DNA of 64,000 bases from Gaiellasilicea sp033857955 (GCA_033857955.1 JAWVCW010000031.1:124001-188000), one strand, 5' to 3'; numbered from the stretch's first letter, positions 16,991 to 25,843 are shown. Translations and numbers: made by a program. The notes: generated by a model not told the origin, from the sequence alone.

Positions 16991-17288
16991 ACGCGTGCTG
17001 TGCGAACGAATCCCACTCGTCCGCGTGCGTCGCCGGCACGACCACCCACTGCTTGAACGGGCGACCCTCCCCCGATGGATCGAACAGATGCGCCCCGTCG
17101 AGCGCGAGTGCGCTCGCGTGCGCCTCGGGATCGGGCAGCTTGAAGACCATCAAGCCGCGTGTAAAGCCGGCGACCATTTTCCCGCTCCGCTTCACGCAGG
17201 GCATGCCCATCATCTGCGAGGGCTCGACGTCGTCGTTCCTGGCGCAGAGGTCGTCCACGAGTTCCTCGTAGCGGGCCTTCGCGTCCAC
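16974..17288 (-). CDS. TfoX N-terminal-domain-like protein
   Basis: 104 residues. MMGMPCVKRSGKMVAGFTRGLMVFKLP resembles the TfoX/Sxy N-terminal fold (M-F-G/M-x-C...K-x-x-x-F), and the C-terminus ends with PATHADEWDSFAQHAFK. Stand-alone domains of this type are widespread and uncharacterised; the link to competence in proteobacterial Sxy should not be transferred. It lies antisense within the mutasome locus, behind a 40-residue membrane peptide. Confidence 0.75.
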   Translation of the reverse strand: MDAKARYEELVDDLCARNDDVEPSQMMGMPCVKRSGKMVAGFTRGLMVFKLPDPEAHASALALDGAHLFDPSGEGRPFKQWVVVPATHADEWDSFAQHAFKPAG

Positions 17289-17297
17289 CCGAGGAGG

Positions 17298-17420
17298 TTA
17301 GCGCGACGCGACGTGCACGATGCTCGGCGAGGGCTGCTCGTCAGCGTTGACGAGCGCGTATGCGAAGAGCGCGGTCGTCACCAGCGTGATCGAGGCCATC
17401 AGCGTCGCCAGCATGCGCAT
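17298..17420 (-). CDS. 40-residue single-pass membrane peptide
   Basis: Starts ATG 17420 as MRMLATLMASITLVTTALFA, followed by YALVNADEQPSPSIVHVASR. The N-terminal 25 residues are one continuous hydrophobic helix (anchor or signal peptide) with a short polar tail. It ends 9 nt before the TfoX-like gene on the same strand and is divergent from dnaE2 (38 bp apart). Codon use is GC3-rich like real genes. Function unknown. Confidence 0.5.
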   Translation of the reverse strand: MRMLATLMASITLVTTALFAYALVNADEQPSPSIVHVASR

Positions 17421-17458
17421 ACCAGGGCACAACGAGCGCGCCGGGCGCAAGGTTACGC

Positions 17459-20400
17459 GTGAGCTACGTCGAGCTCCACGCGCACTCTGCCTATTCGTTC
17501 CTCGACGGCGCGTCGCACCCGGAAGAGCTCGCGCTGCGCGCGGCGGAGCTCGGCCACGAGGCGCTCGCGCTCACCGACCACGAGGGCGTCTACGGCTCGC
17601 TCGAGCTCGCGCACGCGGCGAAGCTCGTCGGCGTCAGGCCGATCACAGGCGCCGAGGTGACGTTGCAGGGCGGCTCACACGTGACGCTGCTCGTCGAGTC
17701 GTCCCAGGGGTATGCGAACCTCTGCCGGCTCCTGTCCGCCGCACACGCGCACACGCGGCCGAAGGAGGGGGTCTTGCTGCCGCCCGCGCTCGACCCCGGC
17801 CTGCTCGCCGAGCTGAACGAGGGGCTCGTCTGCCTTTCCGGCTGCGCTCGCCGGGGACTCGGGACCCGCGACCCGAATGCCGCAGTCGAGCTCGCCCGCT
17901 CCTTCGGGCCGGAGCGCTTCTACGTCGAGCTACAGCGCCCGTTCGAGCGCGGCGACGCCCGCCGGAACGCGCTTCTGCGCGACCTCGCAGCCCATGCAAG
18001 CGTGCAGACCGTCGTCACCGGCAACGTCCACGCGCACTCTCTGCGCCGCACCGCGCTCCAGGACGTGCTGGTCGCGATCCATCACAACACCTCGCTCGAA
18101 TCGTGCGAGGTCGAGCGGCGCGGCAACCGCGAGAGCATCCTGCGAGCGCCCGCGGAGATGCTCGAGCTTTTCCCGGACGACCACGAAGCAGTCCTGCGCA
18201 CGGCCGAGGTGGCGGCGCGGCTGGAGTTCGACCTGACGGCGGAGCTCGGCTACCGCTACCCGGACTTCTCCGACGGCGCCCAACCGGCGATCCGGCAGCT
18301 CGCGCAGGTCTGCGAGGACGCGTTCTCGGAGCGCTACCCACCTAGTAACAGACTGTTACTAGGTCAGGCTCGCACGCGCCTCGAGCAGGAGCTGCGGCTG
18401 ATCGACGAGCTCGGCCTCGCCGGCTTCTTCCTCCTCCACTGGGAGGTGCTCGAGCTCGCGCGGGAGATCGCCTGTGGGATCCGCGGGCCGGGATCGCCGC
18501 GCCGCTTCTTGCCGCCCGGGAGAGGACGAGGCTCGTCGGTCGGCTCGATCGTCTGCTACCTGACCGGGCTCTCGCACGTCGATCCGGTCGCGCAGAACCT
18601 CTCGCTCGGTCGCTTCCTCAACCGCGAGCTCGCCTCGGTGCCGGACATCGACCTCGACTTCCCGCGCGACATCCGCGAGCAGCTGATCATCGCCGTCACC
18701 GAGCGCTACGGCCGCGAGCACGCATCGCTCGTCGCGAGCTTCTCCACCTATCGCGCTCGCGGTGCGATCCGGGACGTCGGCAAGGCACTCGGCCTCCCGT
18801 TCGCCGAGCTGGAACGGCTCGCGCGGGTCTCCGACGGCTGGAACGCGAAGAAGGTCGCCGAGGAGCTCCGGTTACTGCCCGAGGCGGAGCGGCGCATGCT
18901 CTCGCCGCGCTGGCGCGCCTTCGCCGAGCTGACCGCCGAGATCGCAGGGCTGCCACGCCACATCTCGCAGCACCCGGGCGGGATGGTGATCTCGTCCCGG
19001 CCGCTCGTGGAGCTCGTGCCCGTCCAACCGGCGGCGATGGCCGGCCGCCAGCTCTGCCAGTGGGACAAGGACTCGTGCGCCGACGCCGGCTTCCTCAAGA
19101 TCGACCTGCTCGGCCTCGGGATGCTCTCCGCGGTCGAGGACTGCGTGGAGCAGATCGCGGAGAGCTACGGCGAGCCGATCGACCTCTCGCGGATTCCGCT
19201 CGACGACGGCGACGTCTTCGCGGAGATCCAGCGCGCCGACACGATCGGCGACTTCCAGATCGAGAGCCGTGCACAGATGCAGAGCCTGCTGCGGACGAAG
19301 CCGGCGAATCTCGACGACCTGACCGTGCAGGTGGCGCTCGTGCGGCCGGGGCCGATCCAGGGCAAGGCGGTGCATCCGTACATCGACGCCCGCGAGCGGC
19401 TCCGAGTCGATCCCACCTACGTGCCGCCGGTCGACCACGAGCTCCTGCGCGAGCCGCTCCGAGAGACACACGGCGTCGTCGTCTTCCAGGATCAGGTGCT
19501 CGATGTGGCGATGGCGCTCGCAGGCTTCTCGATCGGCGAGGCGGAAGGGCTGCGGCGGGCGATGAGCAGGAAGCGGAGCGAGGAGGCGATCGAGGCCTTC
19601 CGCCAGCGCTTTGTCGAAGGTGCCGCGCGGAACGGAGTCGATGCGGAGTCCGCCGACCTCGTCTACGACAAGCTGGCGGCGTTCTCCGGCTTCGGCTTCC
19701 CGAAGTCGCATGCGGCCGCGTTCGGCCTGCTCGGCTACCAGTCCGCCTGGCTGCGCCACCACTATCCGGCCGAGTTCCTCTGCTCGCTCCTGAACGCGCA
19801 GCCGATGGGCTTCTACCCGCCGTCAAGTTTGGTGCGGGATGCCCAGAGGAGGAGTGTGGAGGTGCGGCCGCCGGACGTAAATCTGAGCGGCGTCCGATGC
19901 ACCCTCGACGAGGGTGCGGTTCGGCTGGGGATCTCCTACGTGAAGTCGGTGGGCACCGACGACGCGGAGGCGCTCGTCGCCGAGCGCGACGCCAACGGCC
20001 CGTACGCGGGAGTGGGCGATCTCGCCCGCAGGGTGCCGCTGGACGCGCGCGAGCTCGAAGCGCTGCTCCGCAGTGGCACCTGCGACTGCTGGGGGAAGCG
20101 TCGCGACCTGCTGTGGGAGCTCGGCCTCGTCGTCCGTCCGAAGACGGTCCAGCGCGAGAACAAGCAGTTGACCCTCGAGCTCGACCCGACCGCGGCCACT
20201 CCCGGCCTGCGCGATCTGAATCCGTGGGAGCAGATGCTCGCCGACTACGCGTCCACGAGCGTCTCGATCGACATGCACCCGCTGACGCTGCTGCGCCCGC
20301 ACCTGCCGCCAGGGGTGCTCCCGAGCGACCAGCTGAACGAGGCGCCGCATCGCAGCCGGGTCGCGTTCGCCGGGATGGCAGTGGCGCGGCAGCGCCCGGC

Positions 20401-20665
20401 GACCGCGAGCGGGATCGTCTTCATGCTGCTCGAGGACGAGCTCGGCCAGGTGAACCTGATCGTCTCGCCGGAGATCTACGAGCGGAATCGCGCCATCGTC
20501 CGGGGCGAGCCGTTGCTGCTCGTCCGCGGCCGCTTCGAGCGGATCAAGGAGAACCGGAACATCATCGTCGAGACGCTCGAGAGCCTCGGCCCGCTCGCCC
20601 GCCGGCTCGCGAGCAGCGACGTCGGCGCGGCACTTCCGTCCGCTCACCACTTCGGGCATAGGTAA
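17459..20665 (+). CDS. dnaE2: Error-prone DNA polymerase III alpha subunit DnaE2
   Basis: 1068 residues. N-terminal PHP domain (VELHAHSAYSFLDG, ALALTDHEGVYG, PITGAEVTL). Catalytic palm with SVGSIVCYLTG and PDIDLDFPRDIREQL (Asp396 and Asp398). Fingers: HISQHPGGMVIS, then GFLKIDLLGLGML and the helix-hairpin-helix and C-terminal OB fold (VAFAGMAVARQRPATASG, FMLLEDELGQVNLIVSP). The OB end and length match DnaE2 rather than replicative DnaE1. Performs SOS-induced translesion synthesis with ImuB. The GTG start at 17459 has no SOS box of its own in the 38-bp gap, so induction may rely on the imuB promoter. An AT-rich palindrome sits in frame at codons 294-302. Confidence 0.95.
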   Translation: MSYVELHAHSAYSFLDGASHPEELALRAAELGHEALALTDHEGVYGSLELAHAAKLVGVRPITGAEVTLQGGSHVTLLVESSQGYANLCRLLSAAHAHTRPKEGVLLPPALDPGLLAELNEGLVCLSGCARRGLGTRDPNAAVELARSFGPERFYVELQRPFERGDARRNALLRDLAAHASVQTVVTGNVHAHSLRRTALQDVLVAIHHNTSLESCEVERRGNRESILRAPAEMLELFPDDHEAVLRTAEVAARLEFDLTAELGYRYPDFSDGAQPAIRQLAQVCEDAFSERYPPSNRLLLGQARTRLEQELRLIDELGLAGFFLLHWEVLELAREIACGIRGPGSPRRFLPPGRGRGSSVGSIVCYLTGLSHVDPVAQNLSLGRFLNRELASVPDIDLDFPRDIREQLIIAVTERYGREHASLVASFSTYRARGAIRDVGKALGLPFAELERLARVSDGWNAKKVAEELRLLPEAERRMLSPRWRAFAELTAEIAGLPRHISQHPGGMVISSRPLVELVPVQPAAMAGRQLCQWDKDSCADAGFLKIDLLGLGMLSAVEDCVEQIAESYGEPIDLSRIPLDDGDVFAEIQRADTIGDFQIESRAQMQSLLRTKPANLDDLTVQVALVRPGPIQGKAVHPYIDARERLRVDPTYVPPVDHELLREPLRETHGVVVFQDQVLDVAMALAGFSIGEAEGLRRAMSRKRSEEAIEAFRQRFVEGAARNGVDAESADLVYDKLAAFSGFGFPKSHAAAFGLLGYQSAWLRHHYPAEFLCSLLNAQPMGFYPPSSLVRDAQRRSVEVRPPDVNLSGVRCTLDEGAVRLGISYVKSVGTDDAEALVAERDANGPYAGVGDLARRVPLDARELEALLRSGTCDCWGKRRDLLWELGLVVRPKTVQRENKQLTLELDPTAATPGLRDLNPWEQMLADYASTSVSIDMHPLTLLRPHLPPGVLPSDQLNEAPHRSRVAFAGMAVARQRPATASGIVFMLLEDELGQVNLIVSPEIYERNRAIVRGEPLLLVRGRFERIKENRNIIVETLESLGPLARRLASSDVGAALPSAHHFGHR
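18340..18364. repeat. 25-bp palindrome inside dnaE2
   Basis: ACCTAGTAACAG (18340-18351), a central A, then CTGTTACTAGGT (18353-18364): 12-bp perfect arms, strikingly AT-rich in a gene of about 70 percent GC. It is read in frame and encodes roughly PSNRLLLGQ. Looks like a dispersed palindromic element; only one copy is in this window. Confidence 0.65.
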
Positions 20666-20948
20666 CGACGTGCCGGGAACTGCCGCTCACGCGAATCGCA
20701 CCGCAGGGGCTCGTCCACCTCGCGCTCGTCAACGCAGCCGTCTCGCTCGAGAGCCGCGACGAGACGTAGCTAACGGCGCCGGGGCGGGAACGGCCAGGTC
20801 ATTTCCGCACCCGTCCGGGGACTGTCCCCGGACATGTCGGTATGGGATGGTGTGGGGAAGAATCGTTGCTGAATTGTTGCGAAGGACACGTCCACGCCGG
20901 CGGGGTTCCCGATGTAGAGGCGGCAGCGGCGCGAGCGCGAGCGCGCTG
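20666..20948. other. Intergenic region with a REP-like palindrome
   Basis: 283 bp between dnaE2 and the convergent GH15 gene. It contains a perfect palindrome GTCCGGGGAC-T-GTCCCCGGAC (20813-20833) related to the repeats near imuB. On the minus strand, about 20770-20905 can be read as protein-like sequence (GNPAGVDVSFATIQQRFF) extending through the palindrome, possibly a remnant of a repeat-associated gene. No complete gene is seen. Confidence 0.5.
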
Positions 20949-22733
20949 CTATCGCTCGTTCGCTCCTAGTGCCTTGTCGAGCAGGAGCGCCGTGTTCACG
21001 AGCCCGATGTGCGAGAACGCCTGCGGGAAGTTGCCGACGAGCCGCTCGAGCTTCGGGTCGTACTCCTCCGAGAGCAGGCCGAGATCGTTGCGGAGCGTCA
21101 GCATGCGGTCGAACAGCTCGCGGGCCTCGTCGAGCTCGCCGAGCAGAACGAGATTGTCGATGAACCAGAAGGTGCACAGGAAGAACGCGCCTTCGCCGGG
21201 CGGCAGGCCATCCACGGTCTCCGTCTCCTCGTCGTGCCGGTACCTGAGGACGAAGCCGTCCTGCATCAGCTCGCGACGCACGGCATCGACCGTGCCGCGC
21301 ACGCGCGAGTCGTCGGGCGGCAGGAAGCCGAAGAGTGGGATCGTCAGCAGGCTCGCGTCGAGCCGCTTCGAGTCGTAGGACTGCACGAACGACTGCAGCT
21401 CCTCGTCATAGCCCTGCTCCAGCACCTCGGCCTTGATGGCGTCGCGAGCGGCCCGCCAGCGGTCGACGGCGCCGTCCCGCCCGTACTCCTCTACCGCCTT
21501 GACGCCCCGGTCGAACGCAACCCAGGCCATCACCTTCGAGTGGGTAAAGTGACGCCGCGGCCCGCGGACCTCCCAGATTCCCTCGTCGGGCTCGTGCCAG
21601 CGCCGCTCGAGGTTCGCCAACATCACCTTCTGGATCTCCCACGACTGGTCCTTCGGCTCGATCTCGCGTCGACGCGCCTGGTGGAGCACGTCGAGCACCT
21701 CGCCGTAGACATCGAGCTGGAACTGGGTGCTGGCGTTGTTTCCGACCCGGACCGGGCGAGAGTTCTCGTAGCCGTTGAGCCACGTGACCTCCCACTCGGC
21801 CAGGCGGCGCTCGCCGGCGGCGCCGTACATGATCTGCAGATCGTCCGGATCACCGGCGACGGCTCGCAACAGCCACGTCCGCCAGGCCTGCGCCTCCTCG
21901 TGGAAGCCACACTCAAGCAGTGCGTCGAGCGCGAACGTCGCGTCCCGCAGCCAGCAGTAACGGTAGTCCCAGTTGCGGACGCCGCCGATTTGCTCCGGCA
22001 GCGACGTCGTGGGCGCCGCGACGATGCCGCCGGTCGGGCGGTAGGTGAGTGCCTTGAGGGTCATCAACGACCGCGTCACGGCTTCCTCCCAGCGGCCCTT
22101 ATAGGTGCAGTGTTCGAGCCACTCGCGCCAGAACGAACAGGTCTCGTCGAGCGCTTGTTCAGGGTCGATCGCCTCAGGAATCTCCTGATGCGACGGGTAC
22201 CACGTCAGGACGTAGGACATGCGCTCGCCGGGCTCGATCGTGAATTCGCAGACCGTGCGCAGATTCTCCCCGCGCATCGGAGCCCTCGACCTCAAGGCGA
22301 GTGCGTCCGGCCCCGCGATCGCGACGCGTATGTCCTCGCCGACCCGGCGCACCCACGGCACGATCTCCCCGTAGCCAAATCGGATGACGAGCTCCATCCT
22401 GATCGGCACCGAGCCCTCGACTCCCTCCACGATCCGCACGAGGTCCGGCTCAGCGCCTCGAGGCGGCATGAAGTCGATGACGCGGACGATGCCCGCTTCG
22501 CAGTGGAAGTCGAGCTCGTGGACCAGGGTTCCTTCGCGGTAGCGCCGCTCGGTGTGGAGCACCTCACAATCCGGCGCGAGCAGCCAGCGGCCGTCCCACT
22601 CGTCGCCGAGCAGCGCGCTGAAGCAGGCGTCCGAGTCGAAGCGGGGGAAGCAGAGCCAGTCGATCGAGCCGTTGCGGCCGACGAGCGCCGCCGTTTGCAG
22701 ATCGCTGATCAGGCCGTAGTCCTCGAGCTTCAT
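20949..22733 (-). CDS. Glycoside hydrolase family 15 protein (glucoamylase/trehalase type)
   Basis: 594 residues. N-terminal beta-sandwich starting MKLEDYGLISDLQTAALVGR and GSIDWLCFPRFDSDACF, then the (alpha/alpha)6 catalytic barrel with NWDYRYCWLRDATFALDALL, GNNASTQFQLDVYGEVLD and the C-terminal GLLSEEYDPKLERLVGNFPQ, the usual general-base Glu region. Family members hydrolyse alpha-glucosides, including trehalose in actinobacteria. No signal peptide, so intracellular. The ATG at 22733 gives the canonical MKLEDYG start; the open frame continues upstream without family similarity. Confidence 0.93.
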   Translation of the reverse strand: MKLEDYGLISDLQTAALVGRNGSIDWLCFPRFDSDACFSALLGDEWDGRWLLAPDCEVLHTERRYREGTLVHELDFHCEAGIVRVIDFMPPRGAEPDLVRIVEGVEGSVPIRMELVIRFGYGEIVPWVRRVGEDIRVAIAGPDALALRSRAPMRGENLRTVCEFTIEPGERMSYVLTWYPSHQEIPEAIDPEQALDETCSFWREWLEHCTYKGRWEEAVTRSLMTLKALTYRPTGGIVAAPTTSLPEQIGGVRNWDYRYCWLRDATFALDALLECGFHEEAQAWRTWLLRAVAGDPDDLQIMYGAAGERRLAEWEVTWLNGYENSRPVRVGNNASTQFQLDVYGEVLDVLHQARRREIEPKDQSWEIQKVMLANLERRWHEPDEGIWEVRGPRRHFTHSKVMAWVAFDRGVKAVEEYGRDGAVDRWRAARDAIKAEVLEQGYDEELQSFVQSYDSKRLDASLLTIPLFGFLPPDDSRVRGTVDAVRRELMQDGFVLRYRHDEETETVDGLPPGEGAFFLCTFWFIDNLVLLGELDEARELFDRMLTLRNDLGLLSEEYDPKLERLVGNFPQAFSHIGLVNTALLLDKALGANER

Positions 22734-22741
22734 CGCATGTC

Positions 22742-23047
22742 CTAGAGTCCCGCCGGGAGCGTCGGAAAGCGCTTTCGCGCGGCGCGGCCGAACGCCTGCT
22801 CGTAGGCCTCGTGCGAGTCGCCGTCGAGCGTCATCGCATATGTGTCGCGGAGCGCTTCGAGAGCCTCGACGACCGACTCGAGAACGAGCAGGTAGTCCCC
22901 GTAGGCCTCCTCGGCATCCTCCCGCTCGGCATCGTCGTACGCGCGGGCCGCCGCGGCGGCCTCCCGGAGCAACGCGGCCTCGTCTTCCTCGAAGAGGTCG
23001 AGCTGGCGGCGCACGAGGTCGCCGAAGCGGTTGCGGCGGAAGATCAC
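22742..23047 (-). CDS. Conserved small helical protein, unknown function
   Basis: 101 residues, strongly acidic and Ala/Glu-rich with predicted long helices (FEEDEAALLREAAAAARAY, EAYGDYLLVLESVVEALEAL). It sits 8 nt upstream of the GH15 gene and overlaps the stop of the glycosyltransferase gene by 4 nt, so all three are probably one operon. No recognised domain. Confidence 0.65.
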   Translation of the reverse strand: MIFRRNRFGDLVRRQLDLFEEDEAALLREAAAAARAYDDAEREDAEEAYGDYLLVLESVVEALEALRDTYAMTLDGDSHEAYEQAFGRAARKRFPTLPAGL

Positions 23048-24081
23048 GCGAGCTCGCCGTAGAGCTCGAGGTGGGCCAGTGCGGAAGCGTCCCAGGAGAG
23101 CGCCTCGCGCGCGCGAAGAGCCCCGGCACGCGCCTCGGCGAGAGCCGACTCGTCGTCGAGCAGCTCGCGGACGGCGCTACCCAGCGCGGCAACGTCATCG
23201 GCCGGGACGACTCGGCCCGCGCCGTAGCGCGCAACCGTTTCGCCGAGACCGCCGACGTCGTAGACGACCGCAGGAACTCCGGCGCCCAGCGCCTGCAACA
23301 GGGCGCCGCTCTGGTCGAGCTCCGCGCGGTACGGGAACACTGCGACGGTTGACTCACCCAGAGCACGCTCCATCTCTCCCGCGGAGAGATAGCCGAGGCG
23401 GAGCTCCGCGCCGTCGAGAGCGGGCAGCGGACCGACCGATTCGCCGGCCACGAGCAGTCGTGCTCCTGCTGCTCGCGCCGCCTCGGCCGAGTGCTCGATC
23501 TGCTTGTAGGGACGCACCATTCCCAGGGCGAGCACGGTGCGCCCGTCGTCCCGCCGCTCCGGGTCGCTCGGAGAGACGGGGTGGGGGATGACGCGCAGCT
23601 TCCCGGCCGGAACACCGAAGTCGACGAGCGTCTGGCGCCCGCGCTCGGAGTGGACGACGATCCGCTCGAAGCGGCCGAACATGCGCCGCCACAACGCCGC
23701 CTTGTGGGCCGTTCGCCGGGGGAGCAGATCGTGCGCTGTCAACACGAGTGGCGAGCGATGCCGGAGCAACCAGGCTTCGAGCTCAGGTGCCGCGAGCCAC
23801 TGCATGTGGACGACGTCGGCGCCGAGGGCTGCCAGCCGCGCGAGGCCGAAGGGGTGCTCGAGCGCTTTCATGGGAAGCCGGAGTGGTGAGCGCTGGAAGA
23901 CGCGTGACGACAGCGGGTAGAAGATCTCGCGGCGGCGGTAACCGACGGCCTCGGCGACGGCGCCGAAGCGAAAACGCGAGGTCATGAGGTCGACGTCCGC
24001 TCCAGCGCGGGCCAGCGCCGCGGCGAGCTCATGGTCGTAGGCAGGCGTGAACGCGGGTGGATCGGCGATGAGGACGCGCAT
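23044..24081 (-). CDS. Glycosyltransferase, GT4-like (GT-B fold)
   Basis: 345 residues from ATG 24081. N-terminal domain: ADPPAFTPAYDHELAAALA, VVHMQWLA, LVLTAHDLLPR. C-terminal nucleotide-sugar domain: VLALGMVRPYKQIEHSAEAA, LGYLSAGEMERALGEST and the ExxG-type donor loop FPYRAELDQSGALLQALGAG. A retaining cytosolic or peripheral sugar transferase. Operon with a small helical protein and a GH15 enzyme suggests alpha-glucan or trehalose-related metabolism (inference). TACCCT lies 7 nt upstream of the start. Confidence 0.88.
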   Translation of the reverse strand: MRVLIADPPAFTPAYDHELAAALARAGADVDLMTSRFRFGAVAEAVGYRRREIFYPLSSRVFQRSPLRLPMKALEHPFGLARLAALGADVVHMQWLAAPELEAWLLRHRSPLVLTAHDLLPRRTAHKAALWRRMFGRFERIVVHSERGRQTLVDFGVPAGKLRVIPHPVSPSDPERRDDGRTVLALGMVRPYKQIEHSAEAARAAGARLLVAGESVGPLPALDGAELRLGYLSAGEMERALGESTVAVFPYRAELDQSGALLQALGAGVPAVVYDVGGLGETVARYGAGRVVPADDVAALGSAVRELLDDESALAEARAGALRAREALSWDASALAHLELYGELA

Positions 24082-24087
24082 CGCTCG

Positions 24088-24094
24088 TAGGGTA
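24088..24094. promoter_or_regulatory. Interlocked divergent -10 boxes, glycosyltransferase / EEP
   Basis: The 7-bp TAGGGTA reads as TAGGGT on the plus strand (24088-24093; 8 nt before ATG 24102) and TACCCT on the minus strand (24094-24089; 7 nt before ATG 24081). Only 20 bp separate the two start codons. Confidence 0.55.
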
Positions 24095-24101
24095 TTCAGC
24101 G

Positions 24102-24797
24102 ATGCTCGTCCGCAGCTGGAATGTCTTTCACGGAAACACCCTTCCGCCAGACCCGCGCAGTCATCTGGAGGAGATGATCCGGCTCGCAACCGCCGACCGG
24201 CCGGACGCGCTTTGCCTCCAGGAGGTGCCGCTCTGGTCGCTGTCCCACCTGCCGCGCTGGAGCGGGATGACAGAACGTCATGTCGTCACCCGCCGTGCAC
24301 CGCTCGGCATCTGGCTCGGCGGCGTGATCACGCGGCTCAACAACGGCTTCTTCCGCTCGAGGCTCGCCGGCCAGGCGAATGCGATCCTGCTCGCTCCCGG
24401 TCTCGAGCCCGTCGAGCACCGCTCGCTCAGGATCGACGAGCGCCTCAGAGAGCCGCGCCACTGCCACGCCGTCAAGCTCGACCGGCTCGTCGTCGGCAAC
24501 CTCCATGCCACCAGTGACATCCGCCGTCCGGAGGTCCCGGCCGCCGAGATCATGCGCGCCGAGGCGTTCGTCACCGAGATCGCAGACGGTCTTCCGTGCG
24601 TCCTCGCCGGCGATTTCAACATTCGCGCCGAGCATCTGCGCGAGCTTCAGGGCTGGTCGGCCCTCGGGCCGGGCATCGACCACGTCCTCGTGCGAGGGCT
24701 CGCGGCCTCGCCGCTCGAGGTTTGGCCGCTCGAACGCCGTCGCCAGAATGGCGTCGTGCTCTCCGATCACGCCCCCGTCGACGTCATGATCGGATGA
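24102..24797 (+). CDS. Endonuclease/exonuclease/phosphatase (EEP)-fold protein
   Basis: 231 residues. EEP superfamily motifs: SWNVFHGNT, ALCLQEVP (metal-binding Glu), VVGNLHATSD, CVLAGDFNIR and LSDHAPVDVMI (terminal D-H). The fold cleaves phosphodiesters in nucleic acids, phospholipids or phosphoinositides; the substrate is unknown. No signal peptide. Its TGA stop overlaps the ATG of the aminotransferase (ATGA). Confidence 0.88.
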   Translation: MLVRSWNVFHGNTLPPDPRSHLEEMIRLATADRPDALCLQEVPLWSLSHLPRWSGMTERHVVTRRAPLGIWLGGVITRLNNGFFRSRLAGQANAILLAPGLEPVEHRSLRIDERLREPRHCHAVKLDRLVVGNLHATSDIRRPEVPAAEIMRAEAFVTEIADGLPCVLAGDFNIRAEHLRELQGWSALGPGIDHVLVRGLAASPLEVWPLERRRQNGVVLSDHAPVDVMIG

Positions 24798-25843
24798 CAC
24801 CGGCCGAGGCTCGTGCGCTCTTCCCCGTCCTCGAGCACATCGCGTATCTGAACGCCGGCACGTTCGGGCCGCTTGCCCGCCCGACGTTCGACGCGGTGCA
24901 GCAGCAGCTGCAGGCAGACCTCGAGCGTGGCCGAGTGGGGAAGCCATACTTCGAACGGCTCCTGCAGCTGCGGACCGACGTGCGCGCCGCTCTCGCCGAG
25001 CTCGTAGGTGTCGAGCCGGAGCACGTGTCGCTCACGGGGTCGACGACAGACGGCTGCAACATCGTGCTCGCCGGGCTCGGCCTCGCGCCGGATGACGAGA
25101 TCGTGATCACGGCCGAGGAGCACTTCGGCCTGACGGGGCCCGTGCACGCGAGCGGCGCCCGCGTCGTCGTGGTGGACGCCGACCCGGACGCGATCCTCGG
25201 GGCTGTCTCGGCGCGCACCCGTCTGATCGCGGTCTCGCACGTGCTCTGGACGAGCGGCCGCCTCCTACCGGTGCACGAGCTGCGCGAGCGCTCAGGCGTT
25301 CCGATCCTCGTCGACGGCGCTCAGTCGGTCGGCGCGATCCCGGTCGACGCGAACGGCCTCGACTTCTTGACGATCTCCGGCCAAAAGTGGCTGTGCGGGC
25401 CGGATGCGACGGGCGCGCTCGTCGTCTCCGATCCCGAGCGGCTGCGCGTCGCCCGGCCGAGCTACTTCTCCCAGTCCGCCTACGAGCCGTCCGGCAGCTT
25501 CGAGCCCGCAGCCGGCGCGGCCCGCTTCGATCACGGCTGGATCCCGACAGCGAGCCTCGCCGGCTTCCTGACCGCGCTCGAGCTGCCGCCCGACTGGTCG
25601 TTCGACCGAGCCAAGGAGGAGGCCCGCCGCTGCCGGCAGCTGCTGGAGCCGCTCGTCGAGCTCGTGCCGGGAGATGCGACGCTCGTCGCCTTCCGAGCGG
25701 ACGATCCCCCCGCGCTCGTCGCCCGCCTCGCGGAGGCGAACGTCGCGGTCCGGGAAATCCCGGGAAGCGGCCTCGTCCGCGTCTCCTGCGGCTGGTGGAC
25801 GAACGAGGACGATCTGATACGGCTCGTCGCGCTACTCCGATGA
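24794..25843 (+). CDS. Aminotransferase class V (cysteine desulfurase/isopenicillin epimerase-like)
   Basis: 349 residues. PLP type I fold: YLNAGTFGPLA, SLTGSTTDGCNIVLAGL, VDGAQSVGAIPVD and the Schiff-base Lys in FLTISGQKWLCGPDATGAL. The C-terminus ends VRVSCGWWTNEDDLIRLV. No conserved catalytic Cys loop is obvious, so IscS/SufS activity is doubtful; members of this group include selenocysteine-lyase- and epimerase-like enzymes. Translationally coupled to the EEP gene. Confidence 0.88.
   Translation: MTPAEARALFPVLEHIAYLNAGTFGPLARPTFDAVQQQLQADLERGRVGKPYFERLLQLRTDVRAALAELVGVEPEHVSLTGSTTDGCNIVLAGLGLAPDDEIVITAEEHFGLTGPVHASGARVVVVDADPDAILGAVSARTRLIAVSHVLWTSGRLLPVHELRERSGVPILVDGAQSVGAIPVDANGLDFLTISGQKWLCGPDATGALVVSDPERLRVARPSYFSQSAYEPSGSFEPAAGAARFDHGWIPTASLAGFLTALELPPDWSFDRAKEEARRCRQLLEPLVELVPGDATLVAFRADDPPALVARLAEANVAVREIPGSGLVRVSCGWWTNEDDLIRLVALLR

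Noticed and set aside
24794..25843. IscS/SufS cysteine desulfurase
   Set aside because: PLP lysine context fits class V aminotransferases, but no catalytic Cys loop and no iron-sulfur assembly genes are nearby.
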